Shown in pieces: positions 53,001-62,640 of a stretch of 64,000 nucleotides of DNA. Source of the stretch: Phoebastria nigripes (Eukaryota > Chordata > Aves > Procellariiformes > Diomedeidae); assembly GCA_035582835.1 (NCBI GenBank), contig JAYKAV010002342.1, forward strand, positions 904,897 to 968,896, given 5' to 3'. Numbering within the stretch: the first letter of the stretch is position 1; every line of letters starts with the position of its first letter. The notes below the pieces were generated by a model. That model was not told the DNA's origin. It made no database searches and saw only the letters and a program-made list of their open reading frames with translations. The translations under genes and the position numbers were made by a program.

Positions 53001-56000
53001 AGATAAAATGGGAAGCTTCTCTCCTCAAAAAAAAAAAAAAAAAAAAAGGGGGGGGGAAAGACTAACTAGCAGACACAGAATAGTTATTTGCCAGGAAAAC
53101 GTGTTGTCTGACAGAAGTGGCAAAGGTAATGATGGCAAATCTAGTTATTAAATATCATAGAGAATTAAGGTGTTACAGAAAAAAAGCAGCAACAAGAGAC
53201 TTTCCCCTGGAAAACAGACTATAGCAAGAAATACACATCTCTNTCTAAGTCTATGCAATCTGTAAATGTGGTGAGGAAGCAAATGTGTGATAGCTGTGAG
53301 AGTTAAGTAAACATGTAAAATAAAAGAATTGCAAGTATTACTGGTTTTAAAGAAAATCCATATATTTGAAATGATTTCTTTTAGCAAGATGCTAAGAGAT
53401 AAATCAGGAGGTGACGTCTGAAGATGTCCTTTGGTACTTTTCCCAGCTAGGTATAAGCGATGTGTTATTTGAGAGCTCTAATTGAATTGAACGCTTCCTT
53501 CATTCTGACTATGCACATTTCTCCTTTGTAATTTAAACTCAGTCACCTGCAGTATTAACCTGAAGATCTGATCAACTGAATGTTGATCAAAATATATCCC
53601 AAAGTGGCTTACTGAGTCAAGTGCAAGATCATTTCAGGTAATAAATTCTCAAACCTCTTCTAATTCTGGATTGATGAATGAAGCGTCACAGGTGTTTAAT
53701 GATCTCACTTTGCTTTCTGCAACAGAGATGCCCATGTTGCAATGAGTGCTTTGTTATTTAGCTCAGTATTGTTAATTTACATGACATTATTTCAACAATA
53801 TTGTATCCTCTTCACTTAAATAACCACCTTATTGCATCCAATGAGAACTGCTGTGAATCGCATTTGCATCCATATCTTATCAATGCCATTTATATTTGGA
53901 GGAGGAGCACTGAGGGGTGGGGGGATGCCTTTGTAAAAGAAACAAGAACACATGAACCCCCAAATTTGCTGAAGACTAGGGGACTGCTATGGGTTTCTTT
54001 TTTTCAGCTGATCAGGGTGTTCCTTATCCTACTGAGTGCTCAGGAGTTGTTGAGTATTTTTGAGTGCTTGCAGCACACATACTGAGTTTCAGCAAGACCT
54101 AAGGTTTAACGAGCCAGAATTTTGAAATACTTACACTCCTTTAAACTCATGAAAACACACCTGGAGGCAAACTGGGATAGTGCTCTGTGTTTCTACACCC
54201 ATCCTTGTGACATTGTTCTCTGGCTTGGTTTTCAACTTTGCACCTTTCCATCAAAATACTTTCTGATCTGAATTCTGCCATCTCCCAAAGGTGTCTGGCA
54301 AACAGAAGGCAATGACCTCCTGCTTGATGGAAATAAATTATTTTGTGAAAAAATGTGTATTAAATGTAGTCCTGAGGGGACATTTCAGTGATACCAAATT
54401 TGAAATAACATTATGCTGGTAATTTACTAAATGTAAAAGGGGAAAATAGTGGTGCTTTTCCCTCTAGGGTAAGCTATGGGGTATATTTTTGAGTTTTTCT
54501 TTTACTCATTGTAAGCAAAATAACTCTCATCTAGTCTTTTATCTTTCAAGGTTTTTGCACATACTATTAAAATGCAGGCTTACAAAGTCTCCAGCAGTAA
54601 GGAATAACTGCATTAAAAGCAAAAGGTTCTCAATATTGCTTTTCACTGAAATGGAGGGCTACTGGTATTTTGCAGAGGAATAAAGCTAAATGCTACCTTT
54701 TCTATTTCCCTGCACAAATTCCCTATTTTTTGAGCCAAGCTTCAAATGTGTTTCAGCACCAAGAAATCACAAGCTGTATCTCAGCTTTCAAAGGGGAGCA
54801 TGAACATCCTGTGAAGTTTTTGACACATATCAGAAAAATAAAAAAAAAATCTTAGGGAGGATATGTAACTAACCTTCTGCCAGAAGAGAGCGCTCTGGAA
54901 ATTGAAGAGAATGCCATAAAACTAGAGATGTGATATACTTTGACTTGTCTGGTTTTGGGGATGGACTGATTCAGTGCTACCTTCTCATGGCTCTTAATCA
55001 TCAAACTTCCAGATGAAGCCAGTAGCTCCAGTATTTGAAGAGGCAAAATTTCCAAGGGTGCTTTTGAGGATGGATCCAGAGTCTTCTAATACCTTTTTCA
55101 ATAGAAGGACCTGATTTTTGGGAGAAGATTTGGATTTCTTAAGTAACTCATATAAAACAAGGTGTTTACTATTTGGAGAGTGATGATAACTGCTGAAATT
55201 GAAGCCACCTGCATTCTGGCAGGTTGGAAGACAACTCTCATTTCTGCTTTCAGCAGCAGTAGAAGGTGGGAAGAAGAAAGGAACTTATAAACACTTTGTA
55301 AATCTGAACTGTTTTCTGATATGCTTGTTTTCTGATGTCTTTGATTTTTCTTTTTCTTCCATAAACTTGAAAAGATGAAGTTTTTGTCTGGCTCCATGCA
55401 TAGCTTTCTGTCAATATTAAAAGTTACATCTCAGAAAGAAGTCTAGTCAAGGTAAGAAGGTACTCCTAGGTAAGGAGGGCTGATTTTAAGCCACAGTTCA
55501 GTCTCTGGTGTAACAGCAAAGTAACACTGAANTGCTACTCTAGGAAGGCATGTAATCTTAACAGCTGAGAGGACAGATGCAGCTGTTCCTCTAAACATTG
55601 CACGGGATATTTTTCACACTAGAAAAGCTTCTGAATTTGGGGAGGAGGGTAATTTTGAGTAGCCAGTCAGTAGTGCAAATTGATTAAACTACTTAGTACA
55701 TAAAAAGATTTGAATAATAGATTGACAAGTATATAAATATGAAAATAGACTTCATGGTTTTTCCCCCTGGAATTGCACGGACTATTGACAAACATTGAAG
55801 AAATTAAACTGTGTACATAATAAAACACTGTTCTGCCACAAATACCAACTTCTAGCAGATGCAGAACTCGCACGACCTCACACCTGACCTTTTAAACTGC
55901 AGTAGAAGTAACTTGGCTGGCTGCAGCCAGCAATGGGAGAGAAAGCGGGTATGGATGGTATTATTCAGAACCGCCTTACCAAAAGATGTGCCAATTCCCT

Positions 56001-59000
56001 GACACAGAAATCACCCTCAACAACTTTGCCAACCATTTATTCCCTGCCAGTTTGAAGGCACGTTGGTTTTTGGAATGGTTTTATCCATGCTCACAGCAAA
56101 ATGCAAGAAACAAAAGTATTTTTTTACTTCAAGCTAGCTGTGAAAATGCATGTGTAATATAGGGAAATGAAGAAACAGAATCTGATGCTTGTTTTCCAAA
56201 GTGTCAGTTGAGAACACAAAAAAACATTTGAAGAGGAAAATATCTTCTTGTTCTGTTAACTGGTCCTTAACTTTTTTTCTTGCATTTCTCCCTTAAATCC
56301 TTGAGGACAAAAATCTGGATTTCAAATGCTAATTCATGTTTTGGACTTCAATCATGATTAAAGAAGACTGGGTGAGGAGAGGAAAGGAAATGACCGTTGG
56401 TTTTCAAGTTTAATAAGGAAGACAAAAAGAGAGTATGGAAATTCTCTTNTGTCTCCTCCTCCAAAACAGTTCTAAATTTACCTCTTTTAAAACCTTAAAT
56501 CAGGCTAATGAACTCCAAGGACACCTCTTCTTAAAAGTGTATGGAACCCCAATAATAGAGCACAGTCTGCTGGCACGGGATAAGAGGGTGCACAAGCTAG
56601 TTAGCTCCCTTCTTCTGTTAACCCCCACAGCAGGTATCCTAGAGTTTAATCCACATGTAACTGGAATTTGAAAGCCCAAAACTCTTAAACCCATTATACC
56701 ATGGAAACACCCAGACTGACGCTTTTCTCAAAACTAAATAAAAATGCTAATGACTGCTAATGGCTGCATGGTAAGGCCCTAATGGCACAAAAATGTCTGT
56801 AAACTGCATCAGTTATTGTCACATAGGGGAAATAAAAACAACTGTAGACTTCTCTTCATGTGTAAGTTACTCCCCCCCGTTAGGTTGCCGTACCACATTG
56901 TCTTTGCTAGCTGCAAAGTGTCATGAACATAACTACTGACTAACATACTCTAGGGGGCCTTTAAGAACTAGGGAAAAAATGGTTTTGTTGGTTTTAGGAT
57001 ATTTATTTAAAACTTGGCCACTCTACTTCCAACTTACTTTTCTTGCCGTGTTTGGCTTTCAAATAATGATACAGAATATGAAGTACTTCTTGTTTCATTT
57101 CCATATCTGTCCTCCTTAGGGGAAAAAATCAAAATGTCTCCCAACAGTGGAGAAAAAAATTTTAATTTTTTGTTCTCCAATTACACATCTTCATGTAGCA
57201 ATTTCTGGCATGTGGGCTTGATTTCCTTCAGTTTGGGACATCTGACCTTTACTGTTTTATCATGGTCAGTTTTGACTGAGGAACAGGAAATGCAATGCAG
57301 TTTAAAGTCATTAGCTGGAAGAACTTAATATTTTTTAAAAATCACTCAGTTGTTGTTAGATTGACATCTAATTGGAGATTAATACTTCCAGTATTAATGC
57401 CAATATAATGATAATTATCATATTCTTGAAGATGTAGGATGTAAAGTGTTCCCTCTTACCCTCCTAGATCTGAGCGTAACTAGCCCTCAAAAACTGAAGT
57501 GGTTTTTGCTGTTACTTAGGTAGATAAGAAGCCCCACAGAAGACGTAAGTATTCATTTTATTTCATATTGAACTCAACTTGTCAGCTGTGCAGCAGTCCT
57601 GTGGGTAAAGATGCAGTCACTCAGATATTGTGGCCCATGTATTTAGCATATGATAGGGCAAGCCATGGGGGGTGTATGCAGATAATGGATTTATAAGCTC
57701 AGCTGTTGCTAGGAGCTTACAAATTGGCTGATGAATTTGATATGCTTGAAATCTGAAGCGTGGCATTTATAATGCGGCAGAGCTTCAGGCCCCAGTCTTA
57801 CAAGGTGTTTCTTCTCTGTTGCAGCTGGGCAATCCTTCTCGTGCCCTTCCACCATGGCCTCACAGGGCAGTCTCATCCCAACAGCTTTCTGGCTCTGAAC
57901 AACCAGTGGTACGCTTAGTTCCATCCTCCTAATTTCCCTCCCTTCTCCTTTACCTTCTTTAATTACAAGTTGGGCTGCACTTGTGACACTACTTTGTCAC
58001 TGAATATGGACTTCAGACTCAATTTGTATGAGATTTGTTTCTAAATGCCTGTCAGTTCCTCAGCTTCTAAATCAGTTTTACAGGCAGCAATTAACAAAAA
58101 CTCTCATATAGCATGGCATGCAAACATCAGGCAAATTCTTACCTGATGTGATTCTGTTGATTTACACTTGAAGCTGGCTTAAATCAGGGAATAAACCAGC
58201 CCTTTATATTTACGTTAATCTGGAGTTCACTAATACCTAAAGAAAATACTACTGCGGGTTTTTGGGTTTTTTTTTCCTCCCACAACTTTTAACTGAGTCA
58301 GAGGTTCAATTTTAAAGTGTTTGCATCTGATTAACTTTTTTCTTTAATAAAATCAAGAGATGCTATTAAACTAAATGAATGTAAAATGAGGTGCCTGATG
58401 AACAACAGGAGTCTGTTTCTTTTCACAGGTCAGAGTGCTTGTAATAAGGATACAATGATCAGTCTTAAACAATCAAAGGATCTTTCTAGAGATGAAAAGA
58501 ATCAACACCAAGGCCAGCATGCCAGTTTTTACAAGCAGGTATCTATAAGTAACTATGCAAATGAAACACTGACTCTTACTTCAGGTCCCGGAGGTTTTTC
58601 TAACCAAATAGCTTCAGCACATCTTCTTGAGTTTCTATGCGAGTACTTATGTCCCTTTGTCTGTTCTATATGCAGTTTCTGAGCATGTTTTCTCATAGTT
58701 TATTAATTCTGTATCAGCTGGCACAACCCTGGCTTGCTGCCGTGGTTCTGGATGGCAGGGCTGCTGAAGTCTGCTACCTTTTCATTCTGATGGAGCTGGA
58801 GATATCTTCTTGGCAGTGGGTGCTGTAGCGCTGGCTCCTGTGTCAGTCATAGATTTGTGCTAGATTGACCTCTGTCTACAGAAAATTTTCTCTTCCAGTT
58901 TGTGTGTCAATATCGAGGGACTCCAAAGGAAGGGGCTGGAATATTGTCTTTGCAATACACTTTTTAAGGAGATGCTCAGGGCAATTAACAAATACTAGAG

Positions 59001-61981
59001 GATGATGATGCAAGGTTTTCTTTTGGTTACTGCCAAGAAAGAAGAGAGATTTGTTGCTGTCTAGGGCCCTTTCTGTATGTCCTGCAATCAATGTATGCCC
59101 ACATTAAGCATCATAGCCTGATATGGTGGCCATGATGCTTATGAATGCTTAGAAGAGTTAGGTGTCTTTCTTCATTGATTTCAGACTACACCGGTTATCA
59201 AAGTCTCTTAGAGAATTTAAAAAATATTCTAGCCCCTGTCTATATAACCCCTCTGCAACTAGATTATTGTAGAGGTACAGATACTTGAACCTATTAAATA
59301 CAGCTTCGCACTGTCCTCATGTTTATGCTTACCTTAGTGTTACCTAGCCCCTTTGTAAGCATTAGTTGCCATGCACTGTGCAAGATTATACACTCTCTTA
59401 CTCCGTAAAAGTGGGATTTGACCCCATGGAAAATACACTGACAAATCAAAATTTATAATCGGTTTAAAGTTCAAGGGTGCAGCCAAATCCTGAGCCACTG
59501 TAATTTGACCTAGATTCACTGAAGTAAGTAGAGCTGCAATGAACTACATAAACAGAAGAACTGTCCCACTGTGGTTGCCCTCATANGGTGGGGATGACAA
59601 GGAAACGCTTAAAGCCTGACAAAAGCTGCGCTTTGCTGCTTCAGCAAAATGAAGTTTCAAAAAACATGTTTCCTTACGCTACTTTCTACAAATAGTAGTG
59701 GTTTAACACCCAGGATGCTGAGGAAATTCTCTCAGTTGAGTTGAAGGGACTCTAGCAACATACACCTGCGTATTTCTATGCCACTAGAGAAGGGAGCGCT
59801 AAAAGTTCCCACTACTTGGCCCAAAAATCTATGTTTGTCATTCATTTGCTCCTAATACCTTTGGTAGTATCCTCCTGTGTCCATGTGTCCTCCCACCCCC
59901 AAGTTCCAGGTCCACCTAGACACTGATGTGCTGTAACTTTTAACCCTTCATTAGTGTCATTGCAGCAGTTTTCATCAAAAGTTCAATTTTATTTTTGGTA
60001 GCTAATGCTCCAAGGACACTCTTTAAAACTTTTAGAACCAAAGCAACCTTCAGCCTTTATACTACTTTAAGGATTTTCCCAAATCAGCCATTCTCCCCCC
60101 AGAATGCCTGTATGTGTGAGTAACAAGGCTTGTGAAATCTCAGCAACTTTTCAACACTAAGGTTATTGGAGAGACAGAAGAGCAAAACTTGCTAACAGAA
60201 ACCCATGCGTAGCTCTGTATGGTGATTTCTGGATATTGCTGCCAGCTGTTTCAAGAATAATTTCTGGTTAATTAAACAGCTCTAAGAGCCAGAAATAATA
60301 GGTTAAGGATAGGTTCCAGCTATCATTTCCATTAGGACAAATACAGAGTTGCCAATGCCTATGTTACGAATTTTCCCTTGATTTGCACCAGTATAACTGA
60401 CTTTATCTCAGTCCTGGAAGGAGTCAAAATGAAATATTTTAACTGGTTCAGGCAATTTTAACTTTCTTTCCAGAAGAAAGCTTTCTTGACTCAGCACTCC
60501 TGAGCACCTGGATGTTAGGTGTACTGGTCATTGANAAATAATGCACATTACCTTCTGTAACACCAGGTGCCTTTGTAACTGCCTTTACCGTATCATAAGG
60601 AAGACATTATCAATGGCTGGTATTAACTTAGGCTTTGTGCAGTTANGGTAATTTAGTCATATCTTTTGTATTTATGTCACACCCTACATGATAAGAAATA
60701 GGAATTCAATAATGTAGTGGAAAGTCATTCTGGGGGTTCTAGACAGCATAAGCTACTGCACCATTTCTGGTCTTTTTCAATAGGGTCTTTTCCTATTTAT
60801 CATCCCAAGTCTGAGTTGATTGCAAACACATTAAATAGGAGAAATGGATTCAAACTGACAGCAGATGGATACACGACTGTTAGGAAGAGGACTCAAGTTA
60901 ATTCATGGAAGGACTATTTTAATATTATTCATGTCTGAATCGGGGGGGGGGCGGATTTCAAATTGATTTTTATGCAAGGAAGGCAGAATGTAATATATAT
61001 GATGCAAAGACATNTGAAAAAAAGTATTTTTGTTGTTAAATCATACGAAAGAAAAACTAGGTTCTGTTGTTAATCACGTCCCAAGCTTCTGATACGACAA
61101 GCTTGGACAAGTTATTCAGCCCCACTGTACCTCAGACTTTAAGGCCGCAAAATACCTGTATGATACTTCGTAGGGTCAGCGTTACACTTAATGCATTACT
61201 GTTTATATACAGGATGAGCTCCTTTGCGGAAGTTACTATGACTGCAAAGACACGATGTGCTATGGGGAAATGGTCCTACTCGCTAAATAGGCGACTGCGT
61301 TGTTCCACTTTAACTCTCTTAAATGCTAAACTGGAATCTAAAACTCTATTGTTCATTCATTACATGGAAAAAGAGAAAGTGTTCCACTGCAGACTGTACA
61401 ACTAACACAAGAGCTTCTATTAACATACTGCCGGGAATAATCTGTTTATGTAACATGCTCAAGCGCACCTCGAAATAGAGAAAAACGCACCTGCTTGGAG
61501 CGGGGAAGGGCATAGGGGCTGTGGGTGNACTGCACGCTCCCGCATGCCGCCTGGGGAACTGTATGCGCGGGGGCTGCACATCGCTTACTCCCTCCACCCA
61601 CGACCCCCTTCTTCCATTTGGCTGGGGGCTCCCCGCGGTGCAGGGGCGTGCGCGGGGCCCCCTCCCGTCCCTCCGCCGCCGCCTGACCGGCGCGGGCGGC
61701 CTCGGTGCCTCGCCGTGGCGTGGGGGGGGCAGCTGAGGGCATGCTCCCCCCTCAAAAAGCACGCCCCAAATCTGACCCGTAGGAGCGGGGGGAGCAGTGC
61801 CTGAGAGGGAGGCGGGAGGGCAGCGGGGCCCCGCTTGCAGCGGGGGCCAGGGAGGCGCGAAGAGCAGCGGCGGCTCGTTTGCAGTCAGCCCCAGGAGGGG
61901 GATGCGGGGCTGCGATCGGCCCGGGGAGGGGAGAGGAGGCGGGGGCAGGGTCCCCGGTGGCGGCCGGGGGACACTCACCAT
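7634..61981 (-). CDS. ELOVL2: ELOVL2, very-long-chain fatty acid elongase 2 (complete, 8 coding exons, spliced)
   Basis: ELO-family 3-ketoacyl-CoA synthase of the ER membrane. It catalyses the condensation step that lengthens C20-C22 polyunsaturated acyl-CoAs with malonyl-CoA, on the route to DHA. Exons join 61979-61981, 32145-32208, 26422-26609, 14120-14197, 12779-12950, 10725-10849, 8402-8536 and 7634-7762. All introns are GT-AG and phases match, giving 894 nt and 297 aa, about the human length (296). Visible motifs are KVIEFMDT (123-130), the histidine box HVYHH (146-150), HVLMYSYY (180-187) and TQAQLIQ (206-212). The context PFGCLMF places Cys at 234, where ELOVL5 has Trp. Multiple hydrophobic segments fit the usual seven-span topology. 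The C-terminus KKAQ fits a KKXX ER-retrieval signal. Motifs, phases and splice sites are read directly; substrate preference is inferred from the family. ELOVL5 and ELOVL4 are less likely because identity to ELOVL2 runs through every exon. Confidence 0.98.
7763..8401 (-). other. ELOVL2: ELOVL2 intron 7
   Basis: 639 bp, GT-AG, between exons 7 and 8. It contains a polypyrimidine/C-run near 8351-8370. I see no embedded gene or repeat. Confidence 0.9.
8402..8536 (-). CDS. ELOVL2: ELOVL2 exon 7 (substrate-selectivity cysteine)
   Basis: 135 nt, exactly 45 codons (residues 211-255), starting [20 protein letters not shown] and ending INFYIK. It encodes two C-terminal membrane spans. Cys234 in PFGCLMF aligns with the residue reported as Cys217 in rat Elovl2, against Trp231 in rat Elovl5; that pair governs whether C22 substrates are elongated. 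The acceptor is CCTCCACAG and the donor GTAATC. Plus-strand frames over this exon are shadows. Confidence 0.97.
9527..9553. repeat. Perfect 12-bp inverted repeat, 3-nt loop
   Basis: GGTAATTGGTAA, loop AAC, then TTACCAATTACC. The two arms are exactly complementary. It sits in the AT-rich part of the LTR-like element. Confidence 0.95.
9790..10215. repeat. Degenerate tandem repeats inside the LTR-like element
   Basis: A series of imperfect units of about 45-65 bp, each built on TGTGGGGTCC...GGGCTGCAG...CTGCTCC. The clearest adjacent copies are at about 10097-10205. They are GC-rich and stop-poor, which creates overlapping open frames on both strands that I do not regard as coding. Confidence 0.8.
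10725..10849 (-). CDS. ELOVL2: ELOVL2 exon 6
   Basis: 125 nt completing Ser169 and encoding to residue 210: [19 protein letters not shown], then a basic loop RKYLWWKK, ending at TQAQL. The HXXMYXYY box is at 180-187, and the TXXQXXQ box is split across the exon 6/7 junction. The acceptor is TTTTTACAG; the donor is GTATAT after CAATTG, a weaker donor than those of the other exons. No long ATG-initiated frame marks this exon; it was found by reading the minus strand between exons 5 and 7. Confidence 0.96.
10850..12778 (-). other. ELOVL2: ELOVL2 intron 5
   Basis: 1.93 kb, GT-AG. It holds an AT-rich patch with imperfect repeats of TTACTGATTAAT at about 11560-11635. No gene or transposon recognised. 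Confidence 0.9.
12779..12950 (-). CDS. ELOVL2: ELOVL2 exon 5 (catalytic histidine box)
   Basis: 172 nt encoding residues 112-168 plus the first base of Ser169. It carries KVIEFMDT (123-130) and the catalytic HXXHH box HVYHH (146-150), followed by the [12 protein letters not shown] segment. The acceptor is TTGTACAG before GTAGCC; the donor is GTAAGT after GGGCAAA. A 111-aa open frame on the opposite strand (12672-13007) is an antisense shadow of this exon. Confidence 0.98.
12951..14119 (-). other. ELOVL2: ELOVL2 intron 4
   Basis: 1.17 kb. It has a T/G-rich simple stretch at about 13255-13312. No other feature recognised. Confidence 0.9.
14120..14197 (-). CDS. ELOVL2: ELOVL2 exon 4
   Basis: 78 nt, exactly 26 codons (residues 86-111), starting [15 protein letters not shown] and ending GEADIR. 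The acceptor is CTGTTCCAG before CTCATC; the donor is GTAAGG after ATCCGG. This is the luminal-loop segment that precedes the catalytic core and is very like the mammalian ELOVL2 sequence at this point. Two overlapping short frames here are shadows. Confidence 0.97.
17800..18800 (+). mobile_element. CR1 LINE, 5'-truncated, decayed
   Basis: The plus-strand translation gives the CR1 reverse-transcriptase core: [19 protein letters not shown], then [11 protein letters not shown] with the catalytic FADD. After a stop at 17979 the next frame continues through the C-terminal RT region ([19 protein letters not shown]). The 3' part has the CR1 tail with GGACTAGACGATCATTG. The reading frame is broken by stops and frame changes, so the copy is dead. 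It is oriented opposite to ELOVL2. The 5' edge is approximate. Confidence 0.93.
22001..22024. repeat. Poly(T) tract in intron 3
   Basis: About 24 consecutive T on the plus strand (A on the sense strand of ELOVL2). It could be a retroposon tail remnant or simple slippage; no adjoining element was recognised. Confidence 0.9.
23702..23805. repeat. Minisatellite, 19-bp unit, about five copies
   Basis: Direct repeats of TTTTCTTTTGAATGAGGTA, nearly perfect, with one shortened junction at the N near 23755. They create a repetitive minus-strand peptide that is not a gene. Confidence 0.95.
26422..26609 (-). CDS. ELOVL2: ELOVL2 exon 3
   Basis: 188 nt encoding residues 23-85. It opens with [20 protein letters not shown] and carries the first two hydrophobic segments, around residues 35-52 and 68-84, separated by the basic loop [13 protein letters not shown]. 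The acceptor is TTTTCAG and the donor GTAAGT after CTCATAGAG. The exon ends on a codon boundary. Reading past the donor soon reaches a stop, which supports the boundary. Confidence 0.97.
26610..32144 (-). other. ELOVL2: ELOVL2 intron 2
   Basis: 5.5 kb. It contains a poly(T) run at about 27379-27401 and a T/G-rich low-complexity block at 31307-31425. No transposon or gene recognised. Confidence 0.9.
31307..31425. repeat. T/G-rich low-complexity tract
   Basis: About 120 bp of runs of T and G with a C7 patch, including TTTGTTTG and TTTTG motifs. On the ELOVL2 sense strand it reads as A/C-rich. The ORFs across it (rich in Phe, Val, Gly) are artefacts. Confidence 0.9.
32145..32208 (-). CDS. ELOVL2: ELOVL2 exon 2
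   Basis: 64 nt encoding residues 2-22 plus one base of codon 23, beginning [13 protein letters not shown] and ending MFGPR. The acceptor is TTTTTAG before GAG; the donor is GTAAG after CCTCGAG. One ambiguous base (N at 32173) falls in the third position of a GCN codon, so alanine is certain. This is the cytosolic N-terminal segment ahead of the first membrane span. It is closely similar to the mammalian protein. Confidence 0.96.
34278..35148 (-). mobile_element. CR1 LINE, 5'-truncated
   Basis: The minus-strand translation matches the CR1 RT C-terminal region: [42 protein letters not shown] and [18 protein letters not shown]. The 3' end lies at low coordinates with AATAGAATCATAGAATC (ATTCTATG repeats on the sense strand). 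The catalytic box reads FADG instead of FADD, and a 9-nt deletion removes residues after QVA. It is close in sequence to the inner element at 39351-40391, suggesting the same subfamily. Confidence 0.94.
38115..38145. repeat. (GGGA)n microsatellite
   Basis: About five tandem GGGA units followed by AGGGAAGGAAA, with one N at 38133. Confidence 0.9.
38408..39350 (-). mobile_element. CR1 LINE A, 3' part (interrupted host element)
   Basis: The minus strand encodes CR1 [21 protein letters not shown], then [37 protein letters not shown] and [17 protein letters not shown]. The 3' terminus reads CATAGAATCATAGAATA next to TTTGGGTTGGAAGGGACC. The catalytic box is FADV, not FADD. The element breaks at 39350 just after the INDID region and resumes at about 40392. 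It is a different subfamily from the inserted copy. Confidence 0.93.
39351..40391 (-). mobile_element. CR1 LINE B, inserted inside CR1 A
   Basis: A 5'-truncated CR1 of about 1.04 kb in the same orientation as its host. A nearly continuous frame covers [37 protein letters not shown] (FADD intact), [35 protein letters not shown] and [12 protein letters not shown]. The 3' end is ATAGAATCATAGAATC. The frame is far more open than that of element A, as expected for the younger insertion. Confidence 0.93.
40392..40722 (-). mobile_element. CR1 LINE A, 5' part (continuation)
   Basis: The minus strand reads [37 protein letters not shown] and [15 protein letters not shown], which is the RT region immediately upstream of the sequence at 39350. 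Removing element B rejoins LGPVLFN to IFINDIDSG. The 5' edge is approximate; clear CR1 similarity fades near 40640. Confidence 0.9.
43780..43829. repeat. A50 homopolymer
   Basis: About 50 A on the plus strand with one N at 43808. It may be the remnant tail of a retroposed sequence, but no source transcript was recognised upstream. The true length is uncertain in a draft assembly. Confidence 0.9.
46045..46110 (+). repeat. Possible 5S-rRNA-like remnant
   Basis: TTTAGCTGGTCACC is followed by GGATGGGAGACTGACC and, ~20 bp on, ACCGGCTATGCTTGG. This resembles the 3' half of vertebrate 5S rRNA (GTTAGTACTTGGATGGGAGACC then ACCGGGTGCTGTAGG), including the box C region. The left half does not align well. 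It could be a 5S pseudogene fragment, a 5S-derived SINE, or chance. Confidence 0.3.
49996..50031. repeat. (AT)n microsatellite
   Basis: About 18 uninterrupted AT dinucleotides; likely length-polymorphic. Confidence 0.97.
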
Positions 61982-62240
61982 GGCGGCGGGGCGGTGGCGA
62001 GGCGCTGTCCAGGGTACCGGCCGGCTCGGCTCTGCCGGCGCTGCCCGCCGCGCCCGCGCTATAAGGCGCCGCCTCCTCCCCGGCTCCGCCGCGCCCGCCC
62101 CCGCCGGCCGCCGGCGGCCACAGGGCGGGAGGGCCGGCTCCCGGCTCCCGGCGGCATCGCTGCGGCGGCGCCCGGGTGCGCTGGGGTCCGCCGGGTCCCC
62201 GCCGTGCACCGGGAAGGGGAGGAGTGCGAAGAGGATGGGA
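61530..62240 (-). promoter_or_regulatory. CpG-island promoter of ELOVL2
   Basis: About 700 bp of very GC- and CpG-rich sequence surrounds the initiator ATG, in sharp contrast to the AT-rich flanks. It contains GC boxes, e.g. GGGGCGGGCGCGG on the minus strand near 62088-62102 and GGGCGGGAGG near 62117. There is only a weak TATA-like CTTATAG on the minus strand at about 62059-62065. It has the look of a dispersed, TATA-poor promoter. The long open frames on both strands here arise from the lack of AT-rich stop codons and are not genes. Confidence 0.85.
61979..61981 (-). CDS. ELOVL2: ELOVL2 exon 1 coding part: the ATG only
   Basis: On the minus strand the sequence reads GCCGCCATG followed at once by the donor GTGAGT, so exon 1 contributes only the initiator Met. 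The context is a near-ideal Kozak sequence. Exon 2 begins with GAG, so the +4 G is kept after splicing. The ATG lies inside a CpG island, as expected for a first exon. The same arrangement, Met then EHLKAF from exon 2, matches the human protein start. The 5'UTR upstream (higher coordinates) is GC-rich; its 5' end cannot be fixed from sequence alone. Confidence 0.93.
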
Positions 62241-62461
62241 AGATGGTGGTGAGCAACCGCAGGGAGGTGGGAATGCAATGGCTGAGCAGGGAAAGAGGTT
62301 AAAGATGCTGTTTCACCACCGCCCTCGGTGTCATTGTGGATAGTGGCCACCGGCCTTTGGCAAAACCACTGGGAAGATTCAATTCAGAGGGGTCTCCATT
62401 GACAGGCCAGTTTGGGAGTAGATGGGGGCACTGTCTGGCTACCGCGATCCTTACGTGTATT

Positions 62462-62640
62462 TAAGGGGACCACGTGTGGTGCAGGACAGGCAACATCTTC
62501 ACAAACTAAAGCGTACTTAATGTATAGATGGGCTATATTTATCCAAAAGGTAGCACTGGTGTTCTAAACCTCAATTCTTCCTTCCTGGTAGGCTCTTTGT
62601 CCATGTACTACTTCACCCCTTGCTTTCTCTTGGAAGTAGA
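62462..62640. repeat. Direct duplication, copy 1 (promoter-proximal)
   Basis: This 179-bp block aligns without gaps to 63311-63489, with about 14 differences in the first 172 positions (roughly 92% identity), mostly transitions. It contains the E-box CACGTG at 62471-62476, about 490 bp upstream of the ELOVL2 ATG. It matches no transposon I recognise. Confidence 0.95.

Larger units (their letters stand above)
32209..61978 (-). other. ELOVL2: ELOVL2 intron 1 (29.8 kb)
   Basis: A very long first intron separates the initiator ATG from the rest of the gene. It contains three CR1 copies (34278-35148; a nested pair at 38408-40722), a GGGA microsatellite (38115-38145), an A50 run (43780-43829), an (AT)n repeat (49996-50031), A/G runs (about 53027-53056) and a G10 run (60942-60951). 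Long first introns often hold enhancers, but I can name none from sequence. No embedded gene recognised. Confidence 0.92.

Noticed and set aside
61346..62350. 334-aa open frame on the minus strand across the promoter
   Set aside because: It runs through the ELOVL2 ATG-GTGAGT donor and is Pro/Ala/Arg-rich from CpG-island composition; several other frames are equally open there.
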